DNA from: JBNRMW01 sp050309795
GTDB taxonomy: Bacteria; Bacillota_I; Bacilli_A; Erysipelotrichales; Erysipelotrichaceae
NCBI GenBank assembly: GCA_050309795.1
Contig: JBNRMW010000004.1
Coordinates: forward strand, 1-47,224
Direction of reading: 5' to 3'
Length of the DNA: 47,224 nt
Position numbers and translations under genes: made by a program. The notes beneath the pieces are model-generated. The model saw nothing but the letters and a program-made list of their open reading frames with translations. It did no database searches and had not been told where the DNA came from. Within the stretch, counting starts at the first letter, position 1; each line of letters opens with the position of its first letter. Below, in pieces: positions 7,840-16,773 of this stretch.

Positions 7840-8199
7840 GGGGATGTCATGGTTTCGACAGGATGATGTTGGATCTGAATTGCAGTGGAATGGTTACCTA
7901 ATAACCAACAAAAAAATAACTGGAAACAGTAATTACAGCCGTTTAGGCTTCGCTGCTTAATACACTTAATTAATTAGTGTGCAGTCGCCCTTATATATTT
8001 GGTCATTGGGTGTATACGGGCGTCAAAAACAATGACTAAGCTGGTTAGTTGCTTTGGCTAACGAGACGAAAATTCAAAAAGCACCTTTGCGCAAGGTCGG
8101 TTAGTTCACCAAGCGTAAAGTACTAAGAACTAACTAAACTGTAGACGTTCAGATGTGGGCACTTTTTGGACAGGGGTTCAACTCCCCTCATCTCCACCA
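7840..8199 (+). ncRNA. ssrA: Transfer-messenger RNA (tmRNA)
   Basis: A 360-nt tmRNA that rescues stalled ribosomes with SmpB. The 5' end GGGGATGTCATGGTTTCGACAGG is the hallmark start, and the 3' end has the T-loop GGTTCAACTCCCC and CATCTCCACCA, pairing with GGGGATG to make the tRNA-like part. The tag frame ends ...NSNYSRLGFAA, then TAA at 7958-7960. The hydrophobic end resembles the usual ALAA/AFAA degradation signal. I cannot fix the resume codon with certainty. smpB is about 13 kb away. Confidence 0.95.
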
Positions 8200-8212
8200 A
8201 TTTAAATTGTCC

Positions 8213-8246
8213 AAAACTCTAGCTAATACTTGGCTGGAGTTTTTTC
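8213..8246 (+). terminator. Terminator of ssrA
   Basis: Nine-bp stem AACTCTAGC/GCTGGAGTT with a 9-base loop, followed by a T run, 14 bases after the tmRNA 3' end. Confidence 0.85.
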
Positions 8247-8308
8247 TTATTCGCTTGGAACCTATTGAATATGTATCGTATAGAAGCGTAGAAAGAACGA
8301 GGATCCCC

Positions 8309-8977
8309 ATGATTACCCAAACAATAAAATTTCATGACAGTCTTAAGAAAAACGGAAACACCTATCCAGCCTTTGGGCGTTGATTCTTGGCTTTCGTTGT
8401 AACCGGCGTCATTGTCAGTCTCAGTGAAAACACCTTTTTACAAACCGTTCTACATAGTCGCTTCGCATCGACATCTTTTTGGACCTTACTGATGTTGGCT
8501 ATGAATCAGTTAAGCATTCAATCCGTTCATCACTTTGACTTGCCCAGTTTTAAAAAACGTTTCTGGTATACATTACTGCTCATTAGTTTTTATGTTTTGG
8601 CAACGGCTGCGGCCTTCTTTTTAATCGTCTTGTGCATTATGATTGTTGTTAGTTTCTTCAATCCTGATATTTGGCATATATCGAATCCGTCAACCGCTGT
8701 CCCAATGTATCAATACCTTACCTCGTTTCTTGTCATCCTTCAGTTTCTCTTTATATTGATTCCATTGGTCTGGGTACCTAATCTGCGCAAATGGTCTCTC
8801 CATTTTGGCATCTCATTATTAGTTTTAGTTATTCTGTATTGGGGCTTGGAACGATGGTTTTTACACGTAGGGTCCATCACGGTTCCGATCCTACTTACAT
8901 TTGTCTTATGGACCGTTATCCTGATGTTTATTCAGTACCACCACGCGCTATTAAATATGACCTACCAGAAATTATAG
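8309..8977 (+). pseudogene. Membrane protein gene interrupted by an in-frame TGA
   Basis: An ATG at 8309 preceded by CGAGGA opens MITQTIKFHDSLKK...PAFGR, then TGA at 8381-8383. The same frame continues FLAFVVTGVIVSLSEN and stays open to 8977, giving about 222 codons with five or six membrane helices. The only later start, TTG at 8387, lacks a ribosome site and would begin inside the first helix. TGA is a stop in this genome, so a TGG-to-TGA nonsense change is the simplest reading. I do not recognise the family. Confidence 0.6.
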
Positions 8978-8999
8978 AAGTCCTTCGGGCTTCTTTTTT
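8975..8999 (+). terminator. Terminator after the broken membrane protein gene
   Basis: AGAAGTCC, TTCG tetraloop, GGCTTCT, then six T. Confidence 0.85.
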
Positions 9000-10044
9000 A
9001 CAAAAATAAATATTTATGAAGGTTAATGAACTGAGGCATCAGCGAGACCGCATAAATCAACCTCAACATCTGCATCAACCCAATCTTAGTTAAATCTGCT
9101 CCTAAATCTGAAGCAATAAGTGCCATGTCGCTCGCCCCAGCAGGAGCTGAAGCAAATAAAGCCGACTTCATATCCATGAATTGATACTTCCGACAAAGAA
9201 AACTATAGTAAATATTAATCGCCCAAAAACTGACTAACAGAATCAAAATGGGCACCAATAAGCTAGGAATGGCTAAAAAAGTCGAACGTGTAATCGTCGT
9301 ACCCACTAAGGAACCCGCCAATAATTGACCAATAATCTTTACCCTAAAATCTGTCAATATAAGATTTGTTGTATTATTTAGAATCATAATTATGACCATC
9401 GATAACAATAAACCAACACCAGGGATATGGATGTTTTCACCAATATAACCCGCAACAAAAGCCACCCCTAGGGTGAACAAAAATTGAGGCCATCGCTTAT
9501 CATGCAGCGAGCCTTTTTGCGTTTTGACCAGCGGTTCTACCACATTCGTATCAAATCCATCTATTTTCGAAAAAAATTGAATCCACAGAGGTAAAAACAA
9601 ATACGTTGAAATCAATCGGGGAGTTTGAAGTAAAGCCACCGTCGAGGTTTCAGCCCCCATGTCCATACTAATCAAAGATAAGTCGGTCAAACCCCCAGCA
9701 ACACTTGCTAAAAGTGCCGTCACAATATCTATTTAACTAACTAAGGTTATGATATGGCCAACCACAAAGGTATTGATGGTAAACAAGAATAAAAGAACTG
9801 CCAAAGGTTTGAAAATACGTTTAATATTCTTGATATCCTCAAAATCCATTTGGACTCCAATAAACGCTCCAGCAATCCCCTTGGTAAGAATCTTCGCAAA
9901 AGAAGGGATATAAGCCGTTTGAAACAAAACATTAAAAAGGCCAACCACCAACATACTACCAATCATGGCTGGAGCAGGAATCTTTAATTGTTTAGCGACT
10001 AAAAAACCAGTACTACCGACCAATAGCGTAAAAGCAATTTGCAC
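8998..10044 (-). pseudogene. AbrB-family permease gene interrupted by an in-frame TAA
   Basis: Both halves of an AbrB-duplication membrane protein lie in one reading frame. 9733-10044 codes the first 103 residues (VLLFLFTINTFVVGHIITLVS), then TAA at 9733-9735, then IDIVTALLASVAGGLTDLSL, which is the expected next strand, open to 8998. The second half repeats the pattern with LFASAPAGASDMALIASDLGA. A total of about 349 residues fits the family, which are putative transporters once misnamed ammonia monooxygenases. I favour GTG at 10044 as start, seven bases after GGAGGG; TTG at 10047 is possible. A one-base change would restore it. Confidence 0.8.
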
Positions 10045-10212
10045 CAATATCCCTCCGACTTGAGCTTAAGTACCTTAAATATAATCGTATCCTTCTAAAA
10101 TAGCTACTACTTTTTATGGTTTTAAATCAAAGAAACATTCAAAAAACATTTGCCCTAAAAAATCAACAAAACCTAATAAAAAAAGGCTAAAATAGCGGAT
10201 AATAATCAAAAG

Positions 10213-10247
10213 TAAGGTATACTGAAATCAACAAGGAGGATTACCCT
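10213..10247 (+). promoter_or_regulatory. -10 region and ribosome site of the small membrane gene
   Basis: TATACT lies about 30 bases before the start codon and a strong AAGGAGG eight bases before it. No convincing -35 is visible. The preceding stretch from 10048 is AT-rich with no gene. Confidence 0.45.
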
Positions 10248-10529
10248 ATGGAAGATCTAATTATCGTCATTGTTCCCCCACTCTTAGGGGTCGGTTTTTA
10301 TGCCTTAATTGCCTGGTTGTCGAAACGAAACAAACTCGCAATTTTCTCAGGGATTGCTTTGTTTGTCTCTGTTATTTTGTTTTTCTTCATCACATCTAGA
10401 AATGTCACCAACGAAGGATTTTTGGCCCTCGGTTATTTCTTGATGGCACTACTTGCATCGTATGCTTTACTAGCCTACCTATTTGCTTGGGGTTTTGACC
10501 ATTTTAAGCAAAAACGAAAAACCTACTAA
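10248..10529 (+). CDS. Small hypothetical three-helix membrane protein
   Basis: A 93-residue protein with likely helices at about 3-24, 31-50 and 61-83 and a basic tail (KQKRKTY). A strong ribosome site and its own promoter suggest real expression. No family is recognised. It converges on the TraX-like gene with stop codons overlapping and no terminator between them. Confidence 0.7.
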   Translation: MEDLIIVIVPPLLGVGFYALIAWLSKRNKLAIFSGIALFVSVILFFFITSRNVTNEGFLALGYFLMALLASYALLAYLFAWGFDHFKQKRKTY

Positions 10530-11254
10530 CGTAAATTTTGAGCAATCAACGCAAAAATCCACAAATGTAATGGGTAGTAAAGATAGTGAAAATACTTAAA
10601 TACCTTGCCGCGTTGGCCATTATACCGATCGATTATTAAAACCGCTAAAGGGGCAGTTATTTGAAACGCACCCAATACAACCAAAGCTAAATTTCGAAAA
10701 GCGGGTTGATCACGAAAATAAAAGGTAACAAAGATCATTAAAATACCGAGCCAATGCCAATCCATATTCAGTAAAATAGCCACACCAGCAAAACCAAGAA
10801 CCGTTAACCAAATTAACCAAGTCTCTTGGTTTTTTAAATATTCCGTCACCATTAACAAACACAACCCTAACGACAACGTAAAGAAAATATTCATCGTAGA
10901 CCAGGACCACCAAGTTTTTTCCAAAGCCAAACTAAAAAATGGTTGAGAAATTAACGCAAAAGCCAATAAACGACCCAAATAATGAAAACGGTGACGTGTA
11001 TGAACAAATCCTTCAACCAACACAAAAGCATACAACATAAACGCTATCCGTCCAATTAAGCGTAAAGCATTATACAAAATATCCAAACCAAAAATAAGGG
11101 ACCCAAACCATGAAAACGTTGGTCCAAGACCAAGAAACGGTTCGATGACAATCGCTCCAAAATGGTCTAAGGTCATACTAATCAAAGCGATGCGTTTTAA
11201 ATCCGCACCGCTTAATGATTTATTTCTTTCGTCTAATAATTTTATATCCGACAT
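10526..11254 (-). CDS. TraX-like membrane acyltransferase
   Basis: A 242-residue integral membrane protein of the TraX family (named for F-pilin acetylation). The signature start is GADLKRIALISMTLDHFGAIV and the signature end is RGKVFKYFHYLYYPLHLWIFALI, separated by about seven helices. No conjugation gene is nearby, so a pilin substrate is unlikely; such proteins in Bacillota probably acylate some surface molecule. The start overlaps the pullulanase gene by 35 bases, suggesting translational coupling, although the ribosome site is weak. Confidence 0.85.
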   Translation of the reverse strand: MSDIKLLDERNKSLSGADLKRIALISMTLDHFGAIVIEPFLGLGPTFSWFGSLIFGLDILYNALRLIGRIAFMLYAFVLVEGFVHTRHRFHYLGRLLAFALISQPFFSLALEKTWWSWSTMNIFFTLSLGLCLLMVTEYLKNQETWLIWLTVLGFAGVAILLNMDWHWLGILMIFVTFYFRDQPAFRNLALVVLGAFQITAPLAVLIIDRYNGQRGKVFKYFHYLYYPLHLWIFALIAQNLR

Positions 11255-13859
11255 AAACTAAACCTATTCCAACCACAACAAGGATGGTCGTCAACCAAGG
11301 GTTCAAAACTGGTGGTTTCGTCGCTTCTACTGGATTTTCACTAGCATTGACTAACACCATGGCCGTAAGTGGGTTCACCGTCACCGATTCTGCTCCAGTC
11401 AGGGTTTCCAGCGGGGTTTGATGACTGACAAACAAACCGTCAACTAATATTTGATAATCGGTCTTCATTGGTAAAACAACAGTCTTTTCTTGTTCATTTG
11501 CATTAAAAATAATGGTGTACGTTTGTTTTTGATCCAATAGCTGATACGCAATGATTCGATCGCTCGTTTCTAAAATATTCGTGCGGGAGTTGATATCGAT
11601 ATAATCATTGAGTCTAAAGATTGGATGGTCTTCTCTAAATTGAATTAAATCTTTAACCATTTTTAAAGATTTTGGATATTCTAATTGACGATCATAGTCA
11701 AAAACATTAATAGAATCCGGCGAAATATAGGAGTTTTCGTCCCCCTGCTTGGTTCTTAGAATTTCTTGACCCGCATGAATAAATGGAATCCCCTGAGACA
11801 ACAACACCATACTCGTGGCTAAATTATGTCGCTTCTGTCGGGTAATCGCATCATCATTGGGCTTGGAAGCCACTAGTTTATCAAATAAGGTTAAATTATC
11901 GTGAGCTTCAACATATTGAATGACTTGAGCCGGGCTTTGATAAGTCGCATGATTCACCGGCAGCCGTTGAGCGCCTAAGAGATTCATGGTCACCATCACT
12001 TCGGTACTAGCCTTCCCATTAACAAAGCCGCCATCCTTGGCATCAAAGACTGAACCCTTAATTAGGTCACGCATCGAATCATTAAAGAACGCGATGCCTT
12101 CCACCTCTTTAGCATTTTTTTGATTTGCTCGTTGATTCGCCGGCAAAAAGCCCATGTCCCAGCCTTCACCTAAGATAATGATGGAAGGATCAATCTCATC
12201 GACTTGTTGACGAACTTTGTTCATCGTCTCAATGTCATGAATACCCATTAAATCAAAGCGGAAGCCATCGATATTATATTCTTCAAGCCAATATTTGGTC
12301 GAATCTAAGATAAAACGTTGAAACATCGGTTGTTCCGACGCCGTTTCATTACCAACCCCAGTTCCATTTAATAAACTTCCTTCACTCGAATAACGGAAGT
12401 AGTAATAAGGAAAAGTCTTATGTAATGGGGAACGATTCACATCGTAAACATGATTATAAACAACATCCATAATGACATACAAATCATGTTCATGGAACGT
12501 CTGAATCATCCGTTTCAGTTCGTGAATCCGCGACAGCGGATTGCTGGGGTCCGTAGAATAGGAACCTTCAGGAACATTATAGTTCATGGGGTCATAACCC
12601 CAGTTATATGCTTCATCAAACCCTAAAGGGCCTTCTTCATCAATACTAGCAAAATCATATATCGGTAATAATTGAACATGGGAAACACCCAAATTCTTAA
12701 TATAACTCAACCCTGTTGGATTACCGGCATCCGTGGTTGTCCCCAGTTCGGTTAGACCCAAGAATTTTCCTTTGTTTTCGATGCCATTGTCGACACCAAT
12801 GGTCAGATCTCGGACATGTGCTTCATAAATGACCGCATCTACATTGTTCGAAAATGATGGCATACGGCTATTACTATAGTTTTCTGGATCCATGTCATCT
12901 GGAGAAACAATCACTCCTTTTTCACCATTAATGGTTACGGCGCGCGCATAAGGGTCTACTGAAACAACCTCTGAGGTAGCGAATTTTAATTTATAAACAT
13001 AGGTTTTAAGGTTATGGTCCCCCTGTACTTCAACTTGCCAGAGTCCCCGATCCTTTTTATCCATGACCAGCTCTTGGTCATCTAATTGTAAAGTAACTTC
13101 TTGAGCGGTGGGTGCCCACAAATGAAAGGTACTTTGATCTTTCGAATAAGAAACACCTAAAGGACCATCATAGGTAAATTGGTCATTGAATTGTTCAGTA
13201 TGAACATACTCGTGAATGGAAACATCTCTGCGCCCATATCTTCCAAAATCCACCGTTATTTGTTCTGTAATATCGATGTCTTCGGTCGTATGAATGGTTA
13301 AGGTCATTGTGGAACGATCCACTTTTTCAATTTCACCGATGTTTAAGCGCAATTCTTCCACATCTTCGCTCGTAATTGGTGTATTGGTGTTCACAATAAT
13401 GGAACGATTCGTCATCATATTCGCACTACGTATTCGATGCTCTACAACCGCCGATTCTTGGTCATATTGGAACCCTTCCGTTTCTTGGATCACCCAAATT
13501 TCAGCTGAACCGTCCGGCTTAAACTGCTCAATAAAGCGGTCCATATCGACATCTTTTCGTGCCCAAATATTCCCGTCTTCAACGAGTTTGATGATAAAAC
13601 CAACTTTAGAAAAATCTTGAGAACTCTCTAAGGTAAAGGTCGCCACCATACCAAAATCGTCCTGATCAGTAAATGGATATTCTTGACCTTCCTCACCATC
13701 CACCCAGGCCCAAATATTCCAACCATCGTAATTACCATCATAGCGTTGATAATGGATGGTAATGTCTCGATCTAGGGCTTGAACTGGTTGTATCGTTAGA
13801 AAAGAACTCCACAACAAACCAATAACGATTAATAGAATAGGTAATTTTCTTCGTTTCAT
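11220..13859 (-). CDS. Membrane-anchored type I pullulanase
   Basis: An 879-residue debranching enzyme cutting alpha-1,6 links in pullulan and starch outside the cell. I start at ATG 13859 because GGAAGCGAG precedes it and the upstream ATG at 13880 has no ribosome site. A signal peptide (RRKLPILLIVIGLLWSSFL) leads to a CBM41-like domain (HYQRYDGNYDGWNIWAW), a linker beta domain, a CBM48 domain (LGVSYSKDQSTFHLWAPTA) and a GH13 barrel with YNWGYDPMNY, VVYNHV, GFRFDLMG, the acid in ILGEGWDMG and VEAHDNLTL. The C-terminus has a hydrophobic helix and RRKK but no LPXTG, so a membrane tail rather than sortase anchoring is likely. Glycogen genes lie elsewhere in the window. Confidence 0.95.
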   Translation of the reverse strand: MKRRKLPILLIVIGLLWSSFLTIQPVQALDRDITIHYQRYDGNYDGWNIWAWVDGEEGQEYPFTDQDDFGMVATFTLESSQDFSKVGFIIKLVEDGNIWARKDVDMDRFIEQFKPDGSAEIWVIQETEGFQYDQESAVVEHRIRSANMMTNRSIIVNTNTPITSEDVEELRLNIGEIEKVDRSTMTLTIHTTEDIDITEQITVDFGRYGRRDVSIHEYVHTEQFNDQFTYDGPLGVSYSKDQSTFHLWAPTAQEVTLQLDDQELVMDKKDRGLWQVEVQGDHNLKTYVYKLKFATSEVVSVDPYARAVTINGEKGVIVSPDDMDPENYSNSRMPSFSNNVDAVIYEAHVRDLTIGVDNGIENKGKFLGLTELGTTTDAGNPTGLSYIKNLGVSHVQLLPIYDFASIDEEGPLGFDEAYNWGYDPMNYNVPEGSYSTDPSNPLSRIHELKRMIQTFHEHDLYVIMDVVYNHVYDVNRSPLHKTFPYYYFRYSSEGSLLNGTGVGNETASEQPMFQRFILDSTKYWLEEYNIDGFRFDLMGIHDIETMNKVRQQVDEIDPSIIILGEGWDMGFLPANQRANQKNAKEVEGIAFFNDSMRDLIKGSVFDAKDGGFVNGKASTEVMVTMNLLGAQRLPVNHATYQSPAQVIQYVEAHDNLTLFDKLVASKPNDDAITRQKRHNLATSMVLLSQGIPFIHAGQEILRTKQGDENSYISPDSINVFDYDRQLEYPKSLKMVKDLIQFREDHPIFRLNDYIDINSRTNILETSDRIIAYQLLDQKQTYTIIFNANEQEKTVVLPMKTDYQILVDGLFVSHQTPLETLTGAESVTVNPLTAMVLVNASENPVEATKPPVLNPWLTTILVVVGIGLVYVGYKIIRRKK

Positions 13860-13889
13860 GTTAATGCTCGCTTCCGTCATTTAATACAT

Positions 13890-13925
13890 ACATTATATAA
13901 TAAACCGTTTGACAATCACAAACCT
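13890..13925 (-). promoter_or_regulatory. Probable pullulanase promoter
   Basis: Minus-strand TTGTGA, about 18 bases, TATAAT, overlapping the stop codon of the upstream flavoprotein gene. The short leader implied supports the ATG at 13859. Confidence 0.45.
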
Positions 13926-15097
13926 AAATTAGAACCTGCAACATAACCTGTCGACAAGGCAATTGTTAAATTATAGCCACCCACTGGACCAATGACATTC
14001 AATAATTCGCCACAAATGGTCAGGTTTTTAATATGCTTTGAACGCAAGGTTTTCGGATCCACTTCCGATAATTTCAACCCACCAGCAGTCACAACAGCCT
14101 GTTCAATGGGCAAACTAGCTTCAATGTTCACGGAAAAACCCGACAACAGTTTAGCCAAATGAAGTCGTTGTTCTTTTCGTACTTGATTACTTTGAACGGT
14201 GCCCGTGATGGCTAATTCGTTAATTAAAAAAGCGGCCAATCGCTTCGGTAAAAAGCTTTCTAATTGATTTTGAATGGTCTTCTTACTCGTGTAATCCACT
14301 TCTGTTTCTGTTAATTCAATCTCTATTTCAACTTTTTCCTGCTTTCGTAAATGAACCTGTGCTTCATGGGATAAATCCAAAATCGCTGGTCCGGAAAGAC
14401 CCACATGGGTAAAGAGAATATCGCCCTCCAGTGTTTTTACGAGTCGTCCATTTACTTTTAGAGAAACCTTCTTTTTCCTTAAGGACAAACCAGCCAACGC
14501 TTTCAACGATTCGTGTTGGGCGATCAATCCCACTTCACTACCAAACAAATCACTGATTTGGTGCCCCCAGGTTTTCAACCATTTGAACCCATCTCCGGTA
14601 CTTCCCGTTTGTGGATAAGAAAGCCCTCCCGTCGCCAAAATCACATGCTGACATTCATAGCTACGCTCTTTGGTGACGACTTTCGTGATTTGATCCTGCT
14701 CAACCACAAAATCTAACACTTCGGTCCCTGTTTGGATTTGAGCATTTTCTCGAACAGCCTGTTCAAGGGCTGCCAGCACATCCCGCGCTTTCATGGATTG
14801 TGGATAATAGCGATCACCATCCAATACTACCGTACAACCTTGGGTTTCTAAAAATTGGATGATTTCTTTTGGTCCAAATTGATGTAAATGGCTAAATAGA
14901 AACTTTGGCTCTCCATAACAATTCTTAATGAAATTAGGAATGGATTGATTATTCGTAATATTACAACGGCCATTGCCTGTCAACAACAGTTTTCGACCTA
15001 CTGCTTCTTTCTTTTCTAACAATACAACTTCATGAGACCGACTAGCTGCTATGGCAGCCATTAAACCCGCCGGCCCCCCTCCAATAATAATGACCAT
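13916..15097 (-). CDS. FAD-dependent oxidoreductase, HI0933/YhiN (BaiN) family
   Basis: A 393-residue flavoprotein. The ATG at 15097 is chosen: AGAGG lies eight bases upstream and MVIIIGGGPAGLMAAIAAS puts the FAD-binding Rossmann motif at the very start. Other family marks are LLEKKEAVGRKLLLTGNGRCNITN, ILATGGLSYPQTGSTGDGF, LFTHVGLSGPAIL, and the C-terminal GPVGGYNLTIALSTGYVAG. Members are widespread and include an enzyme assigned to bile-acid dehydroxylation, but the physiological role in most bacteria is unknown, so I give no symbol. It ends in TGA inside the pullulanase promoter. Confidence 0.92.
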   Translation of the reverse strand: MVIIIGGGPAGLMAAIAASRSHEVVLLEKKEAVGRKLLLTGNGRCNITNNQSIPNFIKNCYGEPKFLFSHLHQFGPKEIIQFLETQGCTVVLDGDRYYPQSMKARDVLAALEQAVRENAQIQTGTEVLDFVVEQDQITKVVTKERSYECQHVILATGGLSYPQTGSTGDGFKWLKTWGHQISDLFGSEVGLIAQHESLKALAGLSLRKKKVSLKVNGRLVKTLEGDILFTHVGLSGPAILDLSHEAQVHLRKQEKVEIEIELTETEVDYTSKKTIQNQLESFLPKRLAAFLINELAITGTVQSNQVRKEQRLHLAKLLSGFSVNIEASLPIEQAVVTAGGLKLSEVDPKTLRSKHIKNLTICGELLNVIGPVGGYNLTIALSTGYVAGSNLGL

Positions 15098-15283
15098 ATT
15101 AAGTACCTCTGCTACCATAATATCATGTCCTAGAAGCTCTAATTTAAGAATCGACAAAAGAATCCTTTACTATTTCGTGATGTAATTATTTTATACAGAA
15201 GAAGCACCCATGTGAACCTTACAATTAGGACCATACCAAAAGAAATTCTACCTAAACGAAACGCAGAAAGAGGGATTCCCTTT

Positions 15284-15691
15284 ATGAATACCCACTTAAA
15301 AAGGATTTCAACGCTAGTAATTGTGTTTTTACTACTTGGATGTGAAACAAAACCACCAAGTCTCACTCTGGGTCGCTATTGCCTGCCCCTGCCAACAACG
15401 AGTGTAAAGCTTCACGACATGTACCAATTGAATTTCGGAAGTGAAAACGTCTCCATTGAGAACTCTTTTTCTTCCTATCTATTTCGCAAGACAGACTATG
15501 TTGTCGAGGATCAACTCGTCACCATTACCGGTAAAGGGACGCCTTTCAATGATTCCAGTATGTTTGTTCTCGTTTTCAAGATTGAACAGGAAGCGCTTGT
15601 CTTCACTGAAGCAGGGTCTAGTAATTATGAGTTTTTTGAATTTACAGAAGGCACCAGACTGACTCTAAATTGCCCAGAGATCCCTTCCTAA
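15284..15691 (+). CDS. Hypothetical lipoprotein
   Basis: A 135-residue protein from ATG 15284, which has AGAGGG upstream. It begins with a basic stretch and a hydrophobic core ending in the lipobox LLLGC (Cys about 20), so it should be lipid-anchored outside the membrane. The rest is beta-rich with no family I recognise. Monocistronic and divergent from the flavoprotein gene. Confidence 0.75.
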   Translation: MNTHLKRISTLVIVFLLLGCETKPPSLTLGRYCLPLPTTSVKLHDMYQLNFGSENVSIENSFSSYLFRKTDYVVEDQLVTITGKGTPFNDSSMFVLVFKIEQEALVFTEAGSSNYEFFEFTEGTRLTLNCPEIPS

Positions 15692-15774
15692 CAACCGCTT
15701 AGAGTAAAGATACTAACCATAACTTGAATTTCACACCACCATCTCGATGATTTTTCATGGAGCTTCTTTAACAG

Positions 15775-15828
15775 TAAAAACTCCCTGCTTGGAGAAACGT
15801 CTTTACCGTCTCTTCAACAGGGAGTTTA
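15775..15828. terminator. Bidirectional terminator between convergent genes
   Basis: Perfect 10-bp arms AAACTCCCTG (15778-15787) and CAGGGAGTTT (15818-15827), with a smaller nested stem in the loop. The minus strand runs on into TTTTTAC. It serves the lipoprotein gene and the opposing secreted protein gene. Confidence 0.75.
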
Positions 15829-15878
15829 TCAATTTACATGAGTGCATTGTCTAATAAATGAAGCGGTCTTCACAACAT

Positions 15879-16526
15879 TTACAGGATCTCGTCAATTCGT
15901 TGATACGAGAACATCATTCTTCTTGAGAATCCAATTGAACTATTGGTGAGTAAAGAGGCAGAACCCGCTTCGATGGGTTCATAGAACTCCCGAGTAATTT
16001 TATAAGCAAGTTCTTTTCCAGATTTTACTGCTTGTGCTGACGATTTGGCTGCGAGCTCTGGTCTTAATAATAAGTTGCTCAGCACCGTGTTATAAACCGT
16101 ACGCCTTTCTTTATTATTCTTGATTAAATTTTGATAAAAATCAGAGTGGTAGAAATCAATGATTTCATCTAGTGGCTTGTCGGTTTCCATAAAGAGTCGT
16201 CGAACAACATTTGAACCTTGTAATAGATGGGTAGGTATTTTATCATAACCGGACTGAACTATGAAATCCGTAACAAAAGGGTATTCAATAAGTGCATAGT
16301 AGAATTCTTGGAACTCTAAACGATCGACCTCTTGTTTGGACAAATCCACCGCTTCCATTCTTACTGCTTTCGGTGCTTGTCTCCATTCAGTCGTTTTTAT
16401 AACTGAATAGAAATCATCTATTTTTGTAAGTTCAAAATTTGTTGCTCTTGTTGAACTAAACTCTGTTAGGAGTAGAAAATACAACATTAAGAAAAGTAGT
16501 TTCGAAATAATTTGATATCTTCTCAT
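15879..16526 (-). CDS. Hypothetical secreted protein
   Basis: A 215-residue protein with an N-terminal signal (RRYQIISKLLFLMLYFLLLTEF, split roughly after residue 25) followed by a mostly helical, mixed-charge body. A good AAGGAAAAG site precedes the ATG. Nothing in it matches a family I know. It opens an AT-rich stretch of unusual genes (15.9-18 kb). Confidence 0.65.
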   Translation of the reverse strand: MRRYQIISKLLFLMLYFLLLTEFSSTRATNFELTKIDDFYSVIKTTEWRQAPKAVRMEAVDLSKQEVDRLEFQEFYYALIEYPFVTDFIVQSGYDKIPTHLLQGSNVVRRLFMETDKPLDEIIDFYHSDFYQNLIKNNKERRTVYNTVLSNLLLRPELAAKSSAQAVKSGKELAYKITREFYEPIEAGSASLLTNSSIGFSRRMMFSYQRIDEIL

Positions 16527-16730
16527 TCTTTTCCTTAGGTAAACTTACTCTACCTTTTCTTTCTTCATGATTTTATTTCATACCTTCTTTTTTTTGCTTT
16601 GACATATTTAAATAAATACAATCATTTGTCGGTCAACAATCATTCACATCTTTATGCTTAAGGTGAACGATTTTTGTAAAGATTCGAACTCATGTTTATC
16701 TAAGTATACAATATCTCTTTTTTTTAATTA

Positions 16731-16768
16731 GTCAATAAAAATCGCCTCAATGGTAGATTTTTGTTGAC
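16731..16768 (-). terminator. Large hairpin after the damaged 16.8-kb gene
   Basis: Arms GTCAATAAAAATC (16731-16743) and GATTTTTGTTGAC (16756-16768) pair at 12 of 13 positions around a 12-base loop. It sits six bases past the minus-strand stop codon. Its T run lies inside the stem, so it may end transcription or mark an old element end. Confidence 0.5.
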
Positions 16769-16773
16769 TAAAT

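Noticed and set aside
8153..8383. Plus-strand open frame of 76 codons across the tmRNA 3' end
   Set aside because: It overlaps the tRNA-like part and terminator of ssrA, has no ribosome site and no protein-like composition.
8309..8977. Use of TGA as Trp in this genome
   Set aside because: Several genes end in TGA within ATGA overlaps and Trp is coded by TGG throughout, so a Mycoplasma-type code is not supported.
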